From: Chloroflexota bacterium
GTDB lineage: Bacteria > Chloroflexota > Anaerolineae > Aggregatilineales > Phototrophicaceae
Direction of reading: 5' to 3'
DNA length: 61,042 nucleotides
Assembly (NCBI GenBank): GCA_026713245.1
Contig: JAPOOU010000240.1
Span: forward strand, 1-61,042
Part shown: piece by piece, positions 36,001-44,472 of the stretch
Layout: every line of letters begins with the position of its first letter
How positions within the stretch are numbered: the stretch's first letter is position 1
Notes under the pieces: model-generated
What the model saw: only the letters and a program-made list of their open reading frames with translations
Told to the model about the DNA's origin: nothing
The model's database searches: none
Translations under genes and position numbers: made by a program

Positions 36001-37115
36001 AACATGGTCATGCCTTTCGCAGTCTTGTGACAGCCATTCTCTTCACCATGTCCGCCTGCAACATAGGCAATCCCGCGGCTACCATGACGCCGACTGTCGA
36101 GCAGGAAGAAATCGCGACAGCCAGACCGCCGCTGATTGCCACGGCCAAAGCGCTGCCCTCCGCGACCGTTACGCGCATGCCTACGTTGGAAATCGCGACA
36201 GCTACCGCCACGGACACAGCGGCGCCCTCGACGCCGACCAGGATAGCCACGGCGACATCAGCATTTTTCGAGTACGTGGTCCAGGAAGATGACACGCTGT
36301 TTTACATCATTCAATTGCCCCGGCATGGATTCGGCTACGACCTGGAGGTTGCCGCGACCGTGGTTGCCCTCAACGAGAACATCAGTCACATTGATCTGCT
36401 GCCGCCGGTCGGCAATACGATATTCATACCGCGACCAACCTCAACTGCAACAGCTGTCGGCGCGAGCGCCACGGAAGCGATCCTGGCGACTATCGGCGTT
36501 AACCAGGACCGGGGCGCGCTGCTTCAGTCCGGTTCAAGCGTCGGCTGCTACGAAGTTGAATCGGGGGACTCAATCGTGGCGATCGCCGAACAATACAGCA
36601 CCACGCTGGAAGTCCTCAGCCAACTGAACAAGGAAATCCAGTTTTTCGGCTGCGCCTTCACCGAGCCAAGTGGCGGACCCGACTGCAGACCGAATATTCA
36701 GATCGGCCAGTGCGTCTTCGTGCCCTTGCCGACGCCGCTGCCGAGCAAAACGCCGACGCCGACCGGGGACGAAACCGCGACGCCGACCGCCACCTTTCTT
36801 CCGCCACGCCTCATATTCCCGGCCGACGGCGCGCTGGTCCGGACAAGCGAACTGCGGCTGCAATGGGTCGGCATCAACGGCATAAACGACGCGGATGAGT
36901 ACCTGGTCGAACTGATTGATCAGACTGCCAACTGGTCTTTGCCATTGGTCAGCATATCGAATGACCTGATCGTGCCTTCGGGGTATGCGCCCGCAGATGG
37001 AGAGTCTCACATCATGCAATGGCGCGTGAGCGTCGCGCGGGGGGACGATCAGGGCGTCTACACAATCGTCGGCGCGCCGGGTATTTGGCGTAGTTTTGAG
37101 TGGACGAGCCGGTAA
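35997..37115 (+). CDS. Secreted LysM protein, probable lipoprotein
   Basis: 372 residues from GTG 35997, which overlaps the TGA of the upstream gene (GTGA), a sign of translational coupling. N-terminal signal VKHGHAFRSLVTAILF then TMSAC, an acceptable though not ideal lipobox. A Thr/Ala-rich linker, one LysM (YVVQEDDTLFYIIQLPRHG), a second (GCYEVESGDSIVAIAEQYST), a PTPT linker and an Ig-like C-terminal domain follow. Architecture parallels the upstream gene, so the pair probably arose by duplication and acts on the cell surface. Confidence 0.82.
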   Translation: MKHGHAFRSLVTAILFTMSACNIGNPAATMTPTVEQEEIATARPPLIATAKALPSATVTRMPTLEIATATATDTAAPSTPTRIATATSAFFEYVVQEDDTLFYIIQLPRHGFGYDLEVAATVVALNENISHIDLLPPVGNTIFIPRPTSTATAVGASATEAILATIGVNQDRGALLQSGSSVGCYEVESGDSIVAIAEQYSTTLEVLSQLNKEIQFFGCAFTEPSGGPDCRPNIQIGQCVFVPLPTPLPSKTPTPTGDETATPTATFLPPRLIFPADGALVRTSELRLQWVGINGINDADEYLVELIDQTANWSLPLVSISNDLIVPSGYAPADGESHIMQWRVSVARGDDQGVYTIVGAPGIWRSFEWTSR

Positions 37116-37249
37116 GCAGAGCCATGAAGCGAGTTGCGCCAAGTTGGCCATGCGAAGAAGTGATCACCGCGCGATTCGACCCTGGCGTTTCCGCCACGGT
37201 CGAGATTATGTGGCGGGCGTGGTACATGTTTTTTTGCTACGGAGGCGCA

Positions 37250-37327
37250 CTGTAGGGGCGACATACCATGTCGCCCGAAACCACAAGTGGCAGCGGCGGC
37301 GGGCGACCAGATTGGTCGCCCCTACAA
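37250..37327 (+). repeat. R3 compound repeat
   Basis: GGGGCGACATACCATGTCGCCC, GAAACCACAAGTGG, then GGGCGACCAGATTGGTCGCCCC and TACAAGG. Two hairpins joined by a conserved linker; the inverse copy is at 30983-31054. Confidence 0.7.
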
Positions 37328-37432
37328 GGCTCACTTTTTGCGCGACTTACTTACACTTACTGAGGGTATTTTTGGGGCGACTCAAGCGTCGTCCCTACAA
37401 GGTTTGATTGGTATTGCGATTCATGCGCCGAA

Positions 37433-37523
37433 ATTCTACCCCATCCCCCGGCCCAGCGCCCCCCTCGGTCCCCCCGCTAAACGGGGGGCGGAAACCCCGA
37501 AGCATCAGGGAAGGGGAGCTAAG
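37433..37523 (+). repeat. R2 C-rich dispersed repeat, full copy
   Basis: ATTCTACCCCATCCCCCGG, CCCCCGCTAAACGGGGGGCGG and GCATCAGGGAAGGGGAGCT; matches 24647-24732 and 2658-2741 (inverted). Confidence 0.8.
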
Positions 37524-37649
37524 CGCGCGCGAACCTGTAATCTTGGCGAGAAAACGTTACGCAGACAGGGCTTGACTGGAGCAATGGGGCGCAGACTGGA
37601 AGCCGGAAGGGAAATACCAATCAAGCGTTACAAGGCTTGATCTATTATG

Positions 37650-39218
37650 TCAGAATTTTGTCGCGGTTTTGGCTAATTCCGCGAATGACTGGAAGGCGGG
37701 CCTGTGGGCGCCATCGGCGTCAACAAGACTGAAGAAACAGGCTTCGCTGTCGCCCACGGCGCAACCATTAAGGTTGTAGAGGAAGTTTCCCTCAATGTAG
37801 TTTAAGCCGTAGGCAATATTGTAGGCTTGCGCGGCGTAAAGCGCCTGTTCGTCCTGGTCCGTATACCTGAGCCACTCGAGGCCGCTGGACGGAATTGCCA
37901 GGTTAGATCCCTCGGTCGTCCCCCAGCCCACCTGCGTAATGTAGATCGGCATGTCAATTGATGCATTCCGACTGAGAACATCGTGATAAAGATAAAGGAT
38001 CTCGCGAAAATACTGTAAATGCGATTCGTAGTGCGTGTCCACGCCCGGCGGCTGTTCGCAGCAGAATAATGTTGGGGGGACGGCCGACGCCCCGAATAGC
38101 GCGCCGATGCCATCGCTGTAGTCGGCAGCGCCTTCACGGATCATATCGCCCAAGAACGCGCCAGTTTCTACAGCATTGTAATTGTCGGTGAAGCCGACTG
38201 GCGCCAGACCTGCGGTGATCACAAGCGCGCCGCTGTCGACCGACTTGATGGCTTCGAAGGCGATCTTCAGCAAATCCACGTAATAGGCGGCCCCGATTCT
38301 TATCTTGTCCGGGAATCCGTAATCTCCAGAGGCGCCCAAACTTGGCGGCCGTTCGTAGACTGGCGCGGTCCAGTATTTCAGGAGATTGGGCGATTTCCAG
38401 ATCTCGTAAGCATCGATAATGCCCGCGTAGCGCGCCGCCAATGCGCTCATAAAATTGCCGAAGTTCTTCAGGTTTGCCGGGGGTCCCGTATTGGCGCGCA
38501 GCAAACTGTTCAATTGCGAAGTATATGACCTGCGAGACCATTTCGGCGCCCCATATACATTTAGGAGGATCTGAATCCCAAGCTGGTCCAAGCCTTCGAT
38601 CAGGGCATCCAAATCTTCAAAGGCGAAAACGGTTGCGGTCGGTTCCACATCGGCCCAGCTGACTTCGATCTTGGCCCAATTGACGCCAAGCTGTTTGACA
38701 CGGCGTAGTATTTGCGGCGTGCTTTCGAGGTCCGGGAATAGCGTGATCCCGTGAGCGAATTCGCGCCGAAGCGCGCTTGCAGCGTATTGGGGCAAAAGGA
38801 TCGTTTGACCCGACACGATATGGTCGCGGTCGCCGATTCCGTTTAGCGACTGCAGGGCCTCAACCGTCGTTTCAAAGCGTTGGGCGATTTTGAATAAGGA
38901 GTCGCCGGGTTGTATCAGATAGGCTGCTACTTCGGTTTTGTTTAGGCGCGGCACGAGAAGCGCATCGCCCGCGAAGAGCAAACGAGCGTCCTTGAGGTCG
39001 TTCAGCGACTGGAGGGCTTTCGCGCTGGTGTTGAAGCGCTTTGCGATGGAATACAAGGTGTCATTGGGGCGAACGGTATAGCGCTCGACGCCAACTGCCA
39101 AATCCTCGGCCGCCGGGCCTGAACCGGGATCCTCCATCCGGGCCTGGGCTGCCAAGCCGAAAAACACGGCAATGGCCATTCCCAGACAGGTGCGGATGAT
39201 CAGCTTCTGTAACCGCAT
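37650..39218 (-). CDS. LysM protein with a catalytically degenerate glycosidase-like barrel
   Basis: 522 residues from ATG 39218 (MRLQKLIIRTCLGMAIAVFFG, a clear signal peptide ending near AQA); a start at 39275 is possible. Two LysM domains follow (RYTVRPNDTLYSIAKRFNTS and YLIQPGDSLFKIAQRFETT). From ~residue 155 there is a clan A-type (GH39/GH5-like) TIM barrel: GVNWAKIEVSWADVEP, ILLNVYGAPKWS. At the acid/base site it reads EIWKSPN (Ser276) where enzymes have xWNEPN; at the nucleophile it reads YITQVGW (Gln429) where enzymes have ITEFGW. Both catalytic glutamates are therefore absent. Probably a surface glycan-binding protein. Confidence 0.85.
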   Translation of the reverse strand: MRLQKLIIRTCLGMAIAVFFGLAAQARMEDPGSGPAAEDLAVGVERYTVRPNDTLYSIAKRFNTSAKALQSLNDLKDARLLFAGDALLVPRLNKTEVAAYLIQPGDSLFKIAQRFETTVEALQSLNGIGDRDHIVSGQTILLPQYAASALRREFAHGITLFPDLESTPQILRRVKQLGVNWAKIEVSWADVEPTATVFAFEDLDALIEGLDQLGIQILLNVYGAPKWSRRSYTSQLNSLLRANTGPPANLKNFGNFMSALAARYAGIIDAYEIWKSPNLLKYWTAPVYERPPSLGASGDYGFPDKIRIGAAYYVDLLKIAFEAIKSVDSGALVITAGLAPVGFTDNYNAVETGAFLGDMIREGAADYSDGIGALFGASAVPPTLFCCEQPPGVDTHYESHLQYFREILYLYHDVLSRNASIDMPIYITQVGWGTTEGSNLAIPSSGLEWLRYTDQDEQALYAAQAYNIAYGLNYIEGNFLYNLNGCAVGDSEACFFSLVDADGAHRPAFQSFAELAKTATKF

Positions 39219-39379
39219 GCCAAACGTCCGTTCGCGGGCGAGAAAGCGCGGCGTCCCTTTATAAGCGCGGGGCATTACGCGAGTTGTCCAGCCCGCATCT
39301 CGACTTCACTTCTTCAATTGACATACTACCGGGAGCAGTTGATCAAATCTACAGGCCGGGCAGCCTGGTAGGGCTATCG

Positions 39380-41266
39380 TCAGGGCCGCGGCGGATAGTC
39401 GAAGTCTTGGAGCAAGAAACTGTCCGATCCGGCATCTGTAAGCAATCGATCGCCGCTTGCGGGGTCATACCATCCGAGGCGCAACTCATAGCTGCCGTCT
39501 GGCAGGGTTTCGGCCGTCAAATAGTAAACATCACGGAAGACCTCGGCCAGCTCCCAGGATCTGCTGTCGATGCGCCCGGATTGCGGGAACTGGTCGTCTT
39601 GCGCCCAAAGAATCGCGCCTGTTTCGGGATTCGTTGCGCCATAGACATGGGCAAATGACTTGAGCGGGCTTCCGGTGACAGCGCGGGGCCGCCAATAAAC
39701 GCGCAGCAGCAACTCGCCAGTTGGCAGCGGTTCGTCGAAGAAGCGGTAGTCTAGCAAGTCAACCGCGCCTACAAAGCTTGCCAGTGGTATGGCGCTGTTA
39801 TCCAAAACGGTCCATTCCTGGTATTGACGAATGGCCAATCCGGAGGCGTCGCTGAGCGTGACCGGTTGCATGTTTTCCCCCATCCAGTCCTCGACTACGC
39901 GGGCATTCGGCCAGGACGGTATCGCATTCGACACGACATAAATGCTGTTGTAGCGCGCCCGAGCCGCCTGCAATTCGTCGATGACGCTGTCTGCGGGTTG
40001 CAAAGGCCCGGCTGGCAGAGCGCGGTCTTCGGCCGGGCCGCGATAATAATAGCTGAAGGCGGGGTCCGCGCTTAGCTGAATGACCAGATCGTCGATTGTC
40101 ACTCGATTGTTGAGGAAGGCGCCCAGCTCGTCCCAAGCGGGTGATTTGCGGAATGCCGCGTCGTTGTAGTGGGCGCGAAGCGACAAGGCTGACAGAATAA
40201 TCCAGGGCGCCAGAAGCAGCGGCATGACGTATCCAGGCCGCGTTCCGGCAGCCTTGGCTATCCAGACGGCCAAGCGAGCGCTGCCCAAGGCAATCAGCAG
40301 AACAAAGCCCGGAACCGTCGCCAATACGTAACGCGGATGGAAAATGTTAACACGCAAAGAAAGGACCCCAAGCAGCAAGAATGGCACGAGAATGACAGCC
40401 CCGATAAACTGAAGCTCGCGCCTTGAGCCCCAAGCGACAATGCCTGTAAGGAAGCCAAGGGCGAGGGCGATCCACAACCAGAGTGAGGATCCCGGCGCGG
40501 TCTCTCCCAGGGTCAAGGCCGGCAGGAAGCGACGTAAGAAATCGGGAATATTTAGGGACTCAAGGTTGCCGGGATATGCGCCCGAGGCTAGAAGCCCGGC
40601 TTGCAGAACGAGGAAAGCCGCCAAGGCGATCAAGACCACGATGCCCTGCAATGAGACAAATCCCGACATGAAGCGCCGATTGCTTTTCTGGTAGCAAATG
40701 GCGACAAATACCATGGCAATCGACATGAAAACTTCAGTGTAAAACATCAGCGCGGCAGAAATGCCCAGCACAGCATGGAGCAGCCAGTTTCTCTTAAGCG
40801 GAAAATCAATCAGGCGCAGGCCCAGCCACAAGCTTGTGACGCTCAGGCCGGCCCAGACGGCATAGTTGCGAAAGTCCTGGCTATGCCAGATTTCGTAAGG
40901 ATGAATTGCCCAAATAAGCGCAGCGGCAATGCCGCCAATTCGCTTCCTGCAAAGGCGGATGGCCAAGACGTATACCGCGGCGACGCCGATCAAATTGCCA
41001 AAGACCGGCAGCAGGCGCAAGGTAAAGGGACTGTCGATTCCACCGATGAGCAGCCGCCAAAATCGGAACAATACGTAAGTCAGCGGTGGATGCGGCTCAA
41101 GCGTTGCGATTTCCGTCAGGGACTGTTGCAAGGGAATGCCAGCCCAGTTCTGCGCGCTGAAGGCTTCGTCGCCGCGCAGCGGGACTGAAGCAAGTTCGTG
41201 CAAGCGCAAGGCAAAGCCGAGCCAAATTATCAGTATTAGAATAGCCGGACGTATGGGTCGCGCCAT
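39380..41266 (-). CDS. GT-C family membrane glycosyltransferase (PMT/ArnT-like, GT39-type)
   Basis: 628 residues with about ten hydrophobic segments in the first ~400 residues. The first periplasmic loop has LRGDEAFSAQNWA with the catalytic Asp of GT-C enzymes (x-D-E motif), then PHPPLTYVLFRFW, typical of dolichyl-phosphate-mannose-type transferases. The C-terminal ~220 residues form a soluble extracytoplasmic domain. It transfers a sugar from a lipid-linked donor outside the membrane; acceptor unknown. It is downstream of the NERD-like gene by 6 bases, so the two are likely co-transcribed. Confidence 0.88.
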   Translation of the reverse strand: MARPIRPAILILIIWLGFALRLHELASVPLRGDEAFSAQNWAGIPLQQSLTEIATLEPHPPLTYVLFRFWRLLIGGIDSPFTLRLLPVFGNLIGVAAVYVLAIRLCRKRIGGIAAALIWAIHPYEIWHSQDFRNYAVWAGLSVTSLWLGLRLIDFPLKRNWLLHAVLGISAALMFYTEVFMSIAMVFVAICYQKSNRRFMSGFVSLQGIVVLIALAAFLVLQAGLLASGAYPGNLESLNIPDFLRRFLPALTLGETAPGSSLWLWIALALGFLTGIVAWGSRRELQFIGAVILVPFLLLGVLSLRVNIFHPRYVLATVPGFVLLIALGSARLAVWIAKAAGTRPGYVMPLLLAPWIILSALSLRAHYNDAAFRKSPAWDELGAFLNNRVTIDDLVIQLSADPAFSYYYRGPAEDRALPAGPLQPADSVIDELQAARARYNSIYVVSNAIPSWPNARVVEDWMGENMQPVTLSDASGLAIRQYQEWTVLDNSAIPLASFVGAVDLLDYRFFDEPLPTGELLLRVYWRPRAVTGSPLKSFAHVYGATNPETGAILWAQDDQFPQSGRIDSRSWELAEVFRDVYYLTAETLPDGSYELRLGWYDPASGDRLLTDAGSDSFLLQDFDYPPRP

Positions 41267-41272
41267 GCGGGC

Positions 41273-42034
41273 TTAGATAGTCGCTTTTTCGAAGGCTTCG
41301 ATCTGTTCGTCGGAAAGCGGCATTAGATTGGCGTTTTTTGCGTCGCCGGCTTGTTCCGATATCCGGCGTTTTGCATCGCGCATGAAGTCCTTAAGGTTCG
41401 GCGACAGTCTCGTATCAGCGAAAAGAACGGGCGTATCCAGCTCGTCCTCGAAGTTTATCTTCGCCGACGGGTCGACAAAGACCACGATCGCTTGCACCTC
41501 GATATCGGGAGCGATTTCATCAATGGACCGTTGTACGTCTTGACAAGCAATCTCGGCATCGCGAAGTGGCTTGCCGACGCCATCCAGCCGAAACAGCGAA
41601 AAGAACTTGCTGATGACACTGCGATGACTGCGGAACTTGCCGTCGCGGTAGGTGTATTCCTGATCGTGCCAGCGCGTGACAATCGCATATACCCCTTGTG
41701 GGCAAATCAGCACATGGCGCGCCGGAAAATGATAATAGTTGTACAAGACGCTCTTGTTGCTCAAGCCCTTCAAGCCGTCCGCGATCGCATTCTCCGGGCG
41801 CGGAACGCGAGCCCACAGATTTGTCATGCGCACCGAAAGGACAGTCAGAATGAAGGCGATAGGCAACATGGCGGACTGCAAGATCACGCCGAGAGAATCG
41901 GGAATGTCTCCCGTGAACAGTGAAGCATTGATCACGAAAAAGCTCAGAATTAGAGCGCCGAACGTACCAAAGAACAGATAGTTGGTTAACTTGCGATTGC
42001 GGCGAGCCAGTTTTTTGTTTGTGACAACACGCAT
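41273..42034 (-). CDS. Membrane protein with nuclease-related (NERD-like) domain
   Basis: 253 residues from ATG 42034 (MRVVTNKKLARRNRK); an upstream in-frame start at 42076 is possible. Two hydrophobic segments (YLFFGTFGALILSFFVINASL and AMLPIAFILTVLSVRM) are followed by a NERD-like fold: ENAIADGLKGLSNKSVLYNYY, then HVLICPQGVYAIVTRWHDQEYTYRDGKF. The usual His/Asp of the NERD active site is weakly kept (ARHVLICPQG), so activity is doubtful. Its substrate is unknown. It precedes the glycosyltransferase gene. Confidence 0.7.
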   Translation of the reverse strand: MRVVTNKKLARRNRKLTNYLFFGTFGALILSFFVINASLFTGDIPDSLGVILQSAMLPIAFILTVLSVRMTNLWARVPRPENAIADGLKGLSNKSVLYNYYHFPARHVLICPQGVYAIVTRWHDQEYTYRDGKFRSHRSVISKFFSLFRLDGVGKPLRDAEIACQDVQRSIDEIAPDIEVQAIVVFVDPSAKINFEDELDTPVLFADTRLSPNLKDFMRDAKRRISEQAGDAKNANLMPLSDEQIEAFEKATI

Positions 42035-42097
42035 GACGCTACCCCAGACTCCAGTTTGCGCGATTTCCCGGCCCAAAAAAGGTTGCCATTAGCCCGC

Positions 42098-43954
42098 TCA
42101 GGCGCCGTCGACATCGATGACCAGAACACTATCGTCTCTATCGATGTAGTCTCGCACGCTGCTGCCACTAGGGCATGGCGAATCCGAATCCGGCACATCG
42201 ATCTTGCGATAGAGGATCTTGGCGCTCTGGCCGACAACCTTGATGCTGATCGCAATGTGGCAATCCCCTCTCTTGAATTGCCGCGGTTTTCCGGCGCCGG
42301 GACGCGCCTCAACATGTCCAGAGCGGAATTCAATATCGCAGGCGGGCGAGTAGGGAATCAAAATTTTGCCGGAGCCGCTGGTATAGGGCCTGCCGATGAA
42401 GCAATAATCCAATGAGGCGCTCGGGTGCGGCGTTTGAGTATGCCAGGTTCTATCGAAGCAGCGTTGGCTGCCACCGGCCCATTGCAGCACATATTCACTG
42501 AACCAGATGTTGTCGAATTCGTTAGTCTCTTCGATTTTTTCGTCGAAGTCAAGCCGTATCTGCAGGCGGTGAAGCTCATGAACATATTGGTCCACAATCA
42601 TCGGACCAATCTCGAGCAATTGACGGTGGCCCGGTCCCAGTTTGGATGTCGGCACCTTCAGTTCCATCGCTCCGGTTACCGTTCCGGTTCCTATATGGAT
42701 ATTCTCGACGATCACTTTGACATCCGTAGAAGGCGTATCGAACCAACTCTGACCGGTATTGACCACCGGTATCTTAAATCCGGTTAAAATCCCGCATTCA
42801 AGCGGATGGGGATCGATGCGCGACCAACCGAGCACGAGGTTCACATTCTGCGGCGAGTCGTCAGTACGCGGCAAGAAATAGGACAAGTAGCTGGCATGCG
42901 TTACTTCTACGCAGACCAGGTCTCCAAAGCGCACGGAAGGCAATACATACCAACGCTCCGGAATATCGCGCGCTTCGGCGATGATCGCCTCTTCCAGGTC
43001 AATTGCCTGAATACGCATGCAGTGCGTTACCGGCACCGGCAAAGTGCCAATGGCGCCGTGAACATGCAGCTCTTGTGGGATATTCGCCACCAACTTGTAT
43101 AGATGGCCAGCGCGCTGTACATCGAGCAACTCGCCAGACGGTTGCGCAACATTTGTCGGCGCTTCGAACTCTCGGTTGACGCCGCAGGAAATTGTGAACG
43201 TACCCTCTCCGGAGATGTCGATATCTTCGGGATCATAAAACAAATCGCCGCAATAGGGATAGGTCTGCAAAACGGATGTGTCTTGTTCGGAGTCGTCTAC
43301 AAATTGCTTGCCGACAAGAACAGCGTTTGTTGTCTCTTCAAAAAACGGCGTGCGTAGTTCAGCTGTGATCCGCGCGATGCCTTCCATATTTATTTCAACC
43401 GGCTCGCTACCGTCGGCAGGTCCCAGGACCTGCGCGTTTGACAAAGCATTGACATCAAAAGAGCCGCCCGGCGTCCAGGCCCAATATGTGAGCACGGATG
43501 AACCGGAGGTATCGGCGTTAAAACGGAAGCCAACCGGCAAGTAGAATCCGACCCAGATTACCGGTTCCGTCACAATCGCCGCTTGATCCAGAAGGATCCG
43601 ATTGGCGCCGGATCCGTTTATTGCAACTTGCTGCCGATGAATCAGCGACGCGTCAACGGGCGAGCCGCCATTTGCGTCTTGATATATGAGCAGATCCACA
43701 GCGACGCCAGGTACGGCACGGTCTACGAATATGGTGACGGCGTCAAGAGCAATGGGAAAGCCGAGGCCCAAGGGCGCCAGATCAAAACCATTCATCACCA
43801 ATGAAGGTTCGCCTTCAATGACAAAAACCTGGTCGCCGGCGCCGGAGTTGTTGCTGATGATCGTATCTCCGGCTGTCGCTGGCTGGGATACCAACACGAG
43901 CAAAAGCGCCAGAAAAAAGACGCCGTAACGCGCATTCTTCAATCGTCTTAGCAT
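42098..43954 (-). CDS. Large secreted protein of unknown function
   Basis: 618 residues from ATG 43954 (AGGGAA nine bases upstream). Signal peptide MLRRLKNARYGVFFLALLLV with cleavage near PATAG. The mature protein is beta-rich and acidic; residues ~330-430 include several Cys. A segment near GHRQLLEIGPMIVDQYVHELHRLQIRLDFDEKIEETNEFDN resembles the CARDB/adhesion fold (the ETNEFDN element). No catalytic motif is recognised. It is exported and probably surface-associated, in line with the LysM and glycosyltransferase genes nearby. Confidence 0.75.
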   Translation of the reverse strand: MLRRLKNARYGVFFLALLLVLVSQPATAGDTIISNNSGAGDQVFVIEGEPSLVMNGFDLAPLGLGFPIALDAVTIFVDRAVPGVAVDLLIYQDANGGSPVDASLIHRQQVAINGSGANRILLDQAAIVTEPVIWVGFYLPVGFRFNADTSGSSVLTYWAWTPGGSFDVNALSNAQVLGPADGSEPVEINMEGIARITAELRTPFFEETTNAVLVGKQFVDDSEQDTSVLQTYPYCGDLFYDPEDIDISGEGTFTISCGVNREFEAPTNVAQPSGELLDVQRAGHLYKLVANIPQELHVHGAIGTLPVPVTHCMRIQAIDLEEAIIAEARDIPERWYVLPSVRFGDLVCVEVTHASYLSYFLPRTDDSPQNVNLVLGWSRIDPHPLECGILTGFKIPVVNTGQSWFDTPSTDVKVIVENIHIGTGTVTGAMELKVPTSKLGPGHRQLLEIGPMIVDQYVHELHRLQIRLDFDEKIEETNEFDNIWFSEYVLQWAGGSQRCFDRTWHTQTPHPSASLDYCFIGRPYTSGSGKILIPYSPACDIEFRSGHVEARPGAGKPRQFKRGDCHIAISIKVVGQSAKILYRKIDVPDSDSPCPSGSSVRDYIDRDDSVLVIDVDGA

Positions 43955-44049
43955 GATAGTTTCCCTAACCAATCGACAACAATGCCACTTTGGTATTGTA
44001 GATTCGTTTTGAGAAATGGTCAAGCAAGCCCTGGACCTGTCAATTACAC

Positions 44050-44078
44050 TGGCTTAAGACGGCATGCGCCTATATAAT
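44050..44078 (+). promoter_or_regulatory. Candidate promoter of yajC-secD-secF
   Basis: A perfect TATAAT (44073-44078) with a weak TGGCTT (44050-44055) 17 bases upstream; yajC starts at 44110. Confidence 0.4.
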
Positions 44079-44109
44079 TGCGCGGTTCATACCGATCAGG
44101 AAACCCTCC

Positions 44110-44442
44110 ATGTTAGAGTTCGTGCTGGTATTCGCCATTCTGTCGCTCGCTCTGGGCGCTTACTGGGCCATGTTCATTTTCCCAAAGCAGCGCGCTTTCA
44201 AGCACAAACAGAAAGTCGTGCGGTCCTTGCACGTCGGCGATGAAATCGTTACCTATGGCGGCATCGTCGGCAAAATCATAGATATTGATGTTGATACCGG
44301 CATCTCCTTCGTAGAGATCGCTGACGGCGTTACCATCAAGTTGCTGACGGCGGCGTTGCAACAGGTCTATGATTCACATGAAATCGCCCGCAATGCAAAT
44401 ATAGGATTGAGTGAGCAGCGGGCAGAGCGTGGAACCACCTGA
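44110..44442 (+). CDS. yajC: Preprotein translocase subunit YajC
   Basis: 110 residues: one N-terminal membrane segment (LEFVLVFAILSLALGAYWAMFIF), then the YajC core RAFKHKQKVVRSLHVGDEIVTYGGIVGKIIDID and a variable tail. It associates with SecDF at the SecYEG translocon. First gene of the Sec accessory cluster yajC-secD-secF, with 30 bases to secD. Confidence 0.95.
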   Translation: MLEFVLVFAILSLALGAYWAMFIFPKQRAFKHKQKVVRSLHVGDEIVTYGGIVGKIIDIDVDTGISFVEIADGVTIKLLTAALQQVYDSHEIARNANIGLSEQRAERGTT

Positions 44443-44472
44443 CAAAGACCCTATACACGAAAGGCCCCGCCT

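Larger units (their letters stand above)
37116..37649. other. Intergenic region with R3 and R2 repeats
   Basis: No gene supported. Contains the R3 compound unit (37250-37327), an R3 hairpin (about 37367-37404) and a full R2 copy (37433-37523). Confidence 0.65.
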
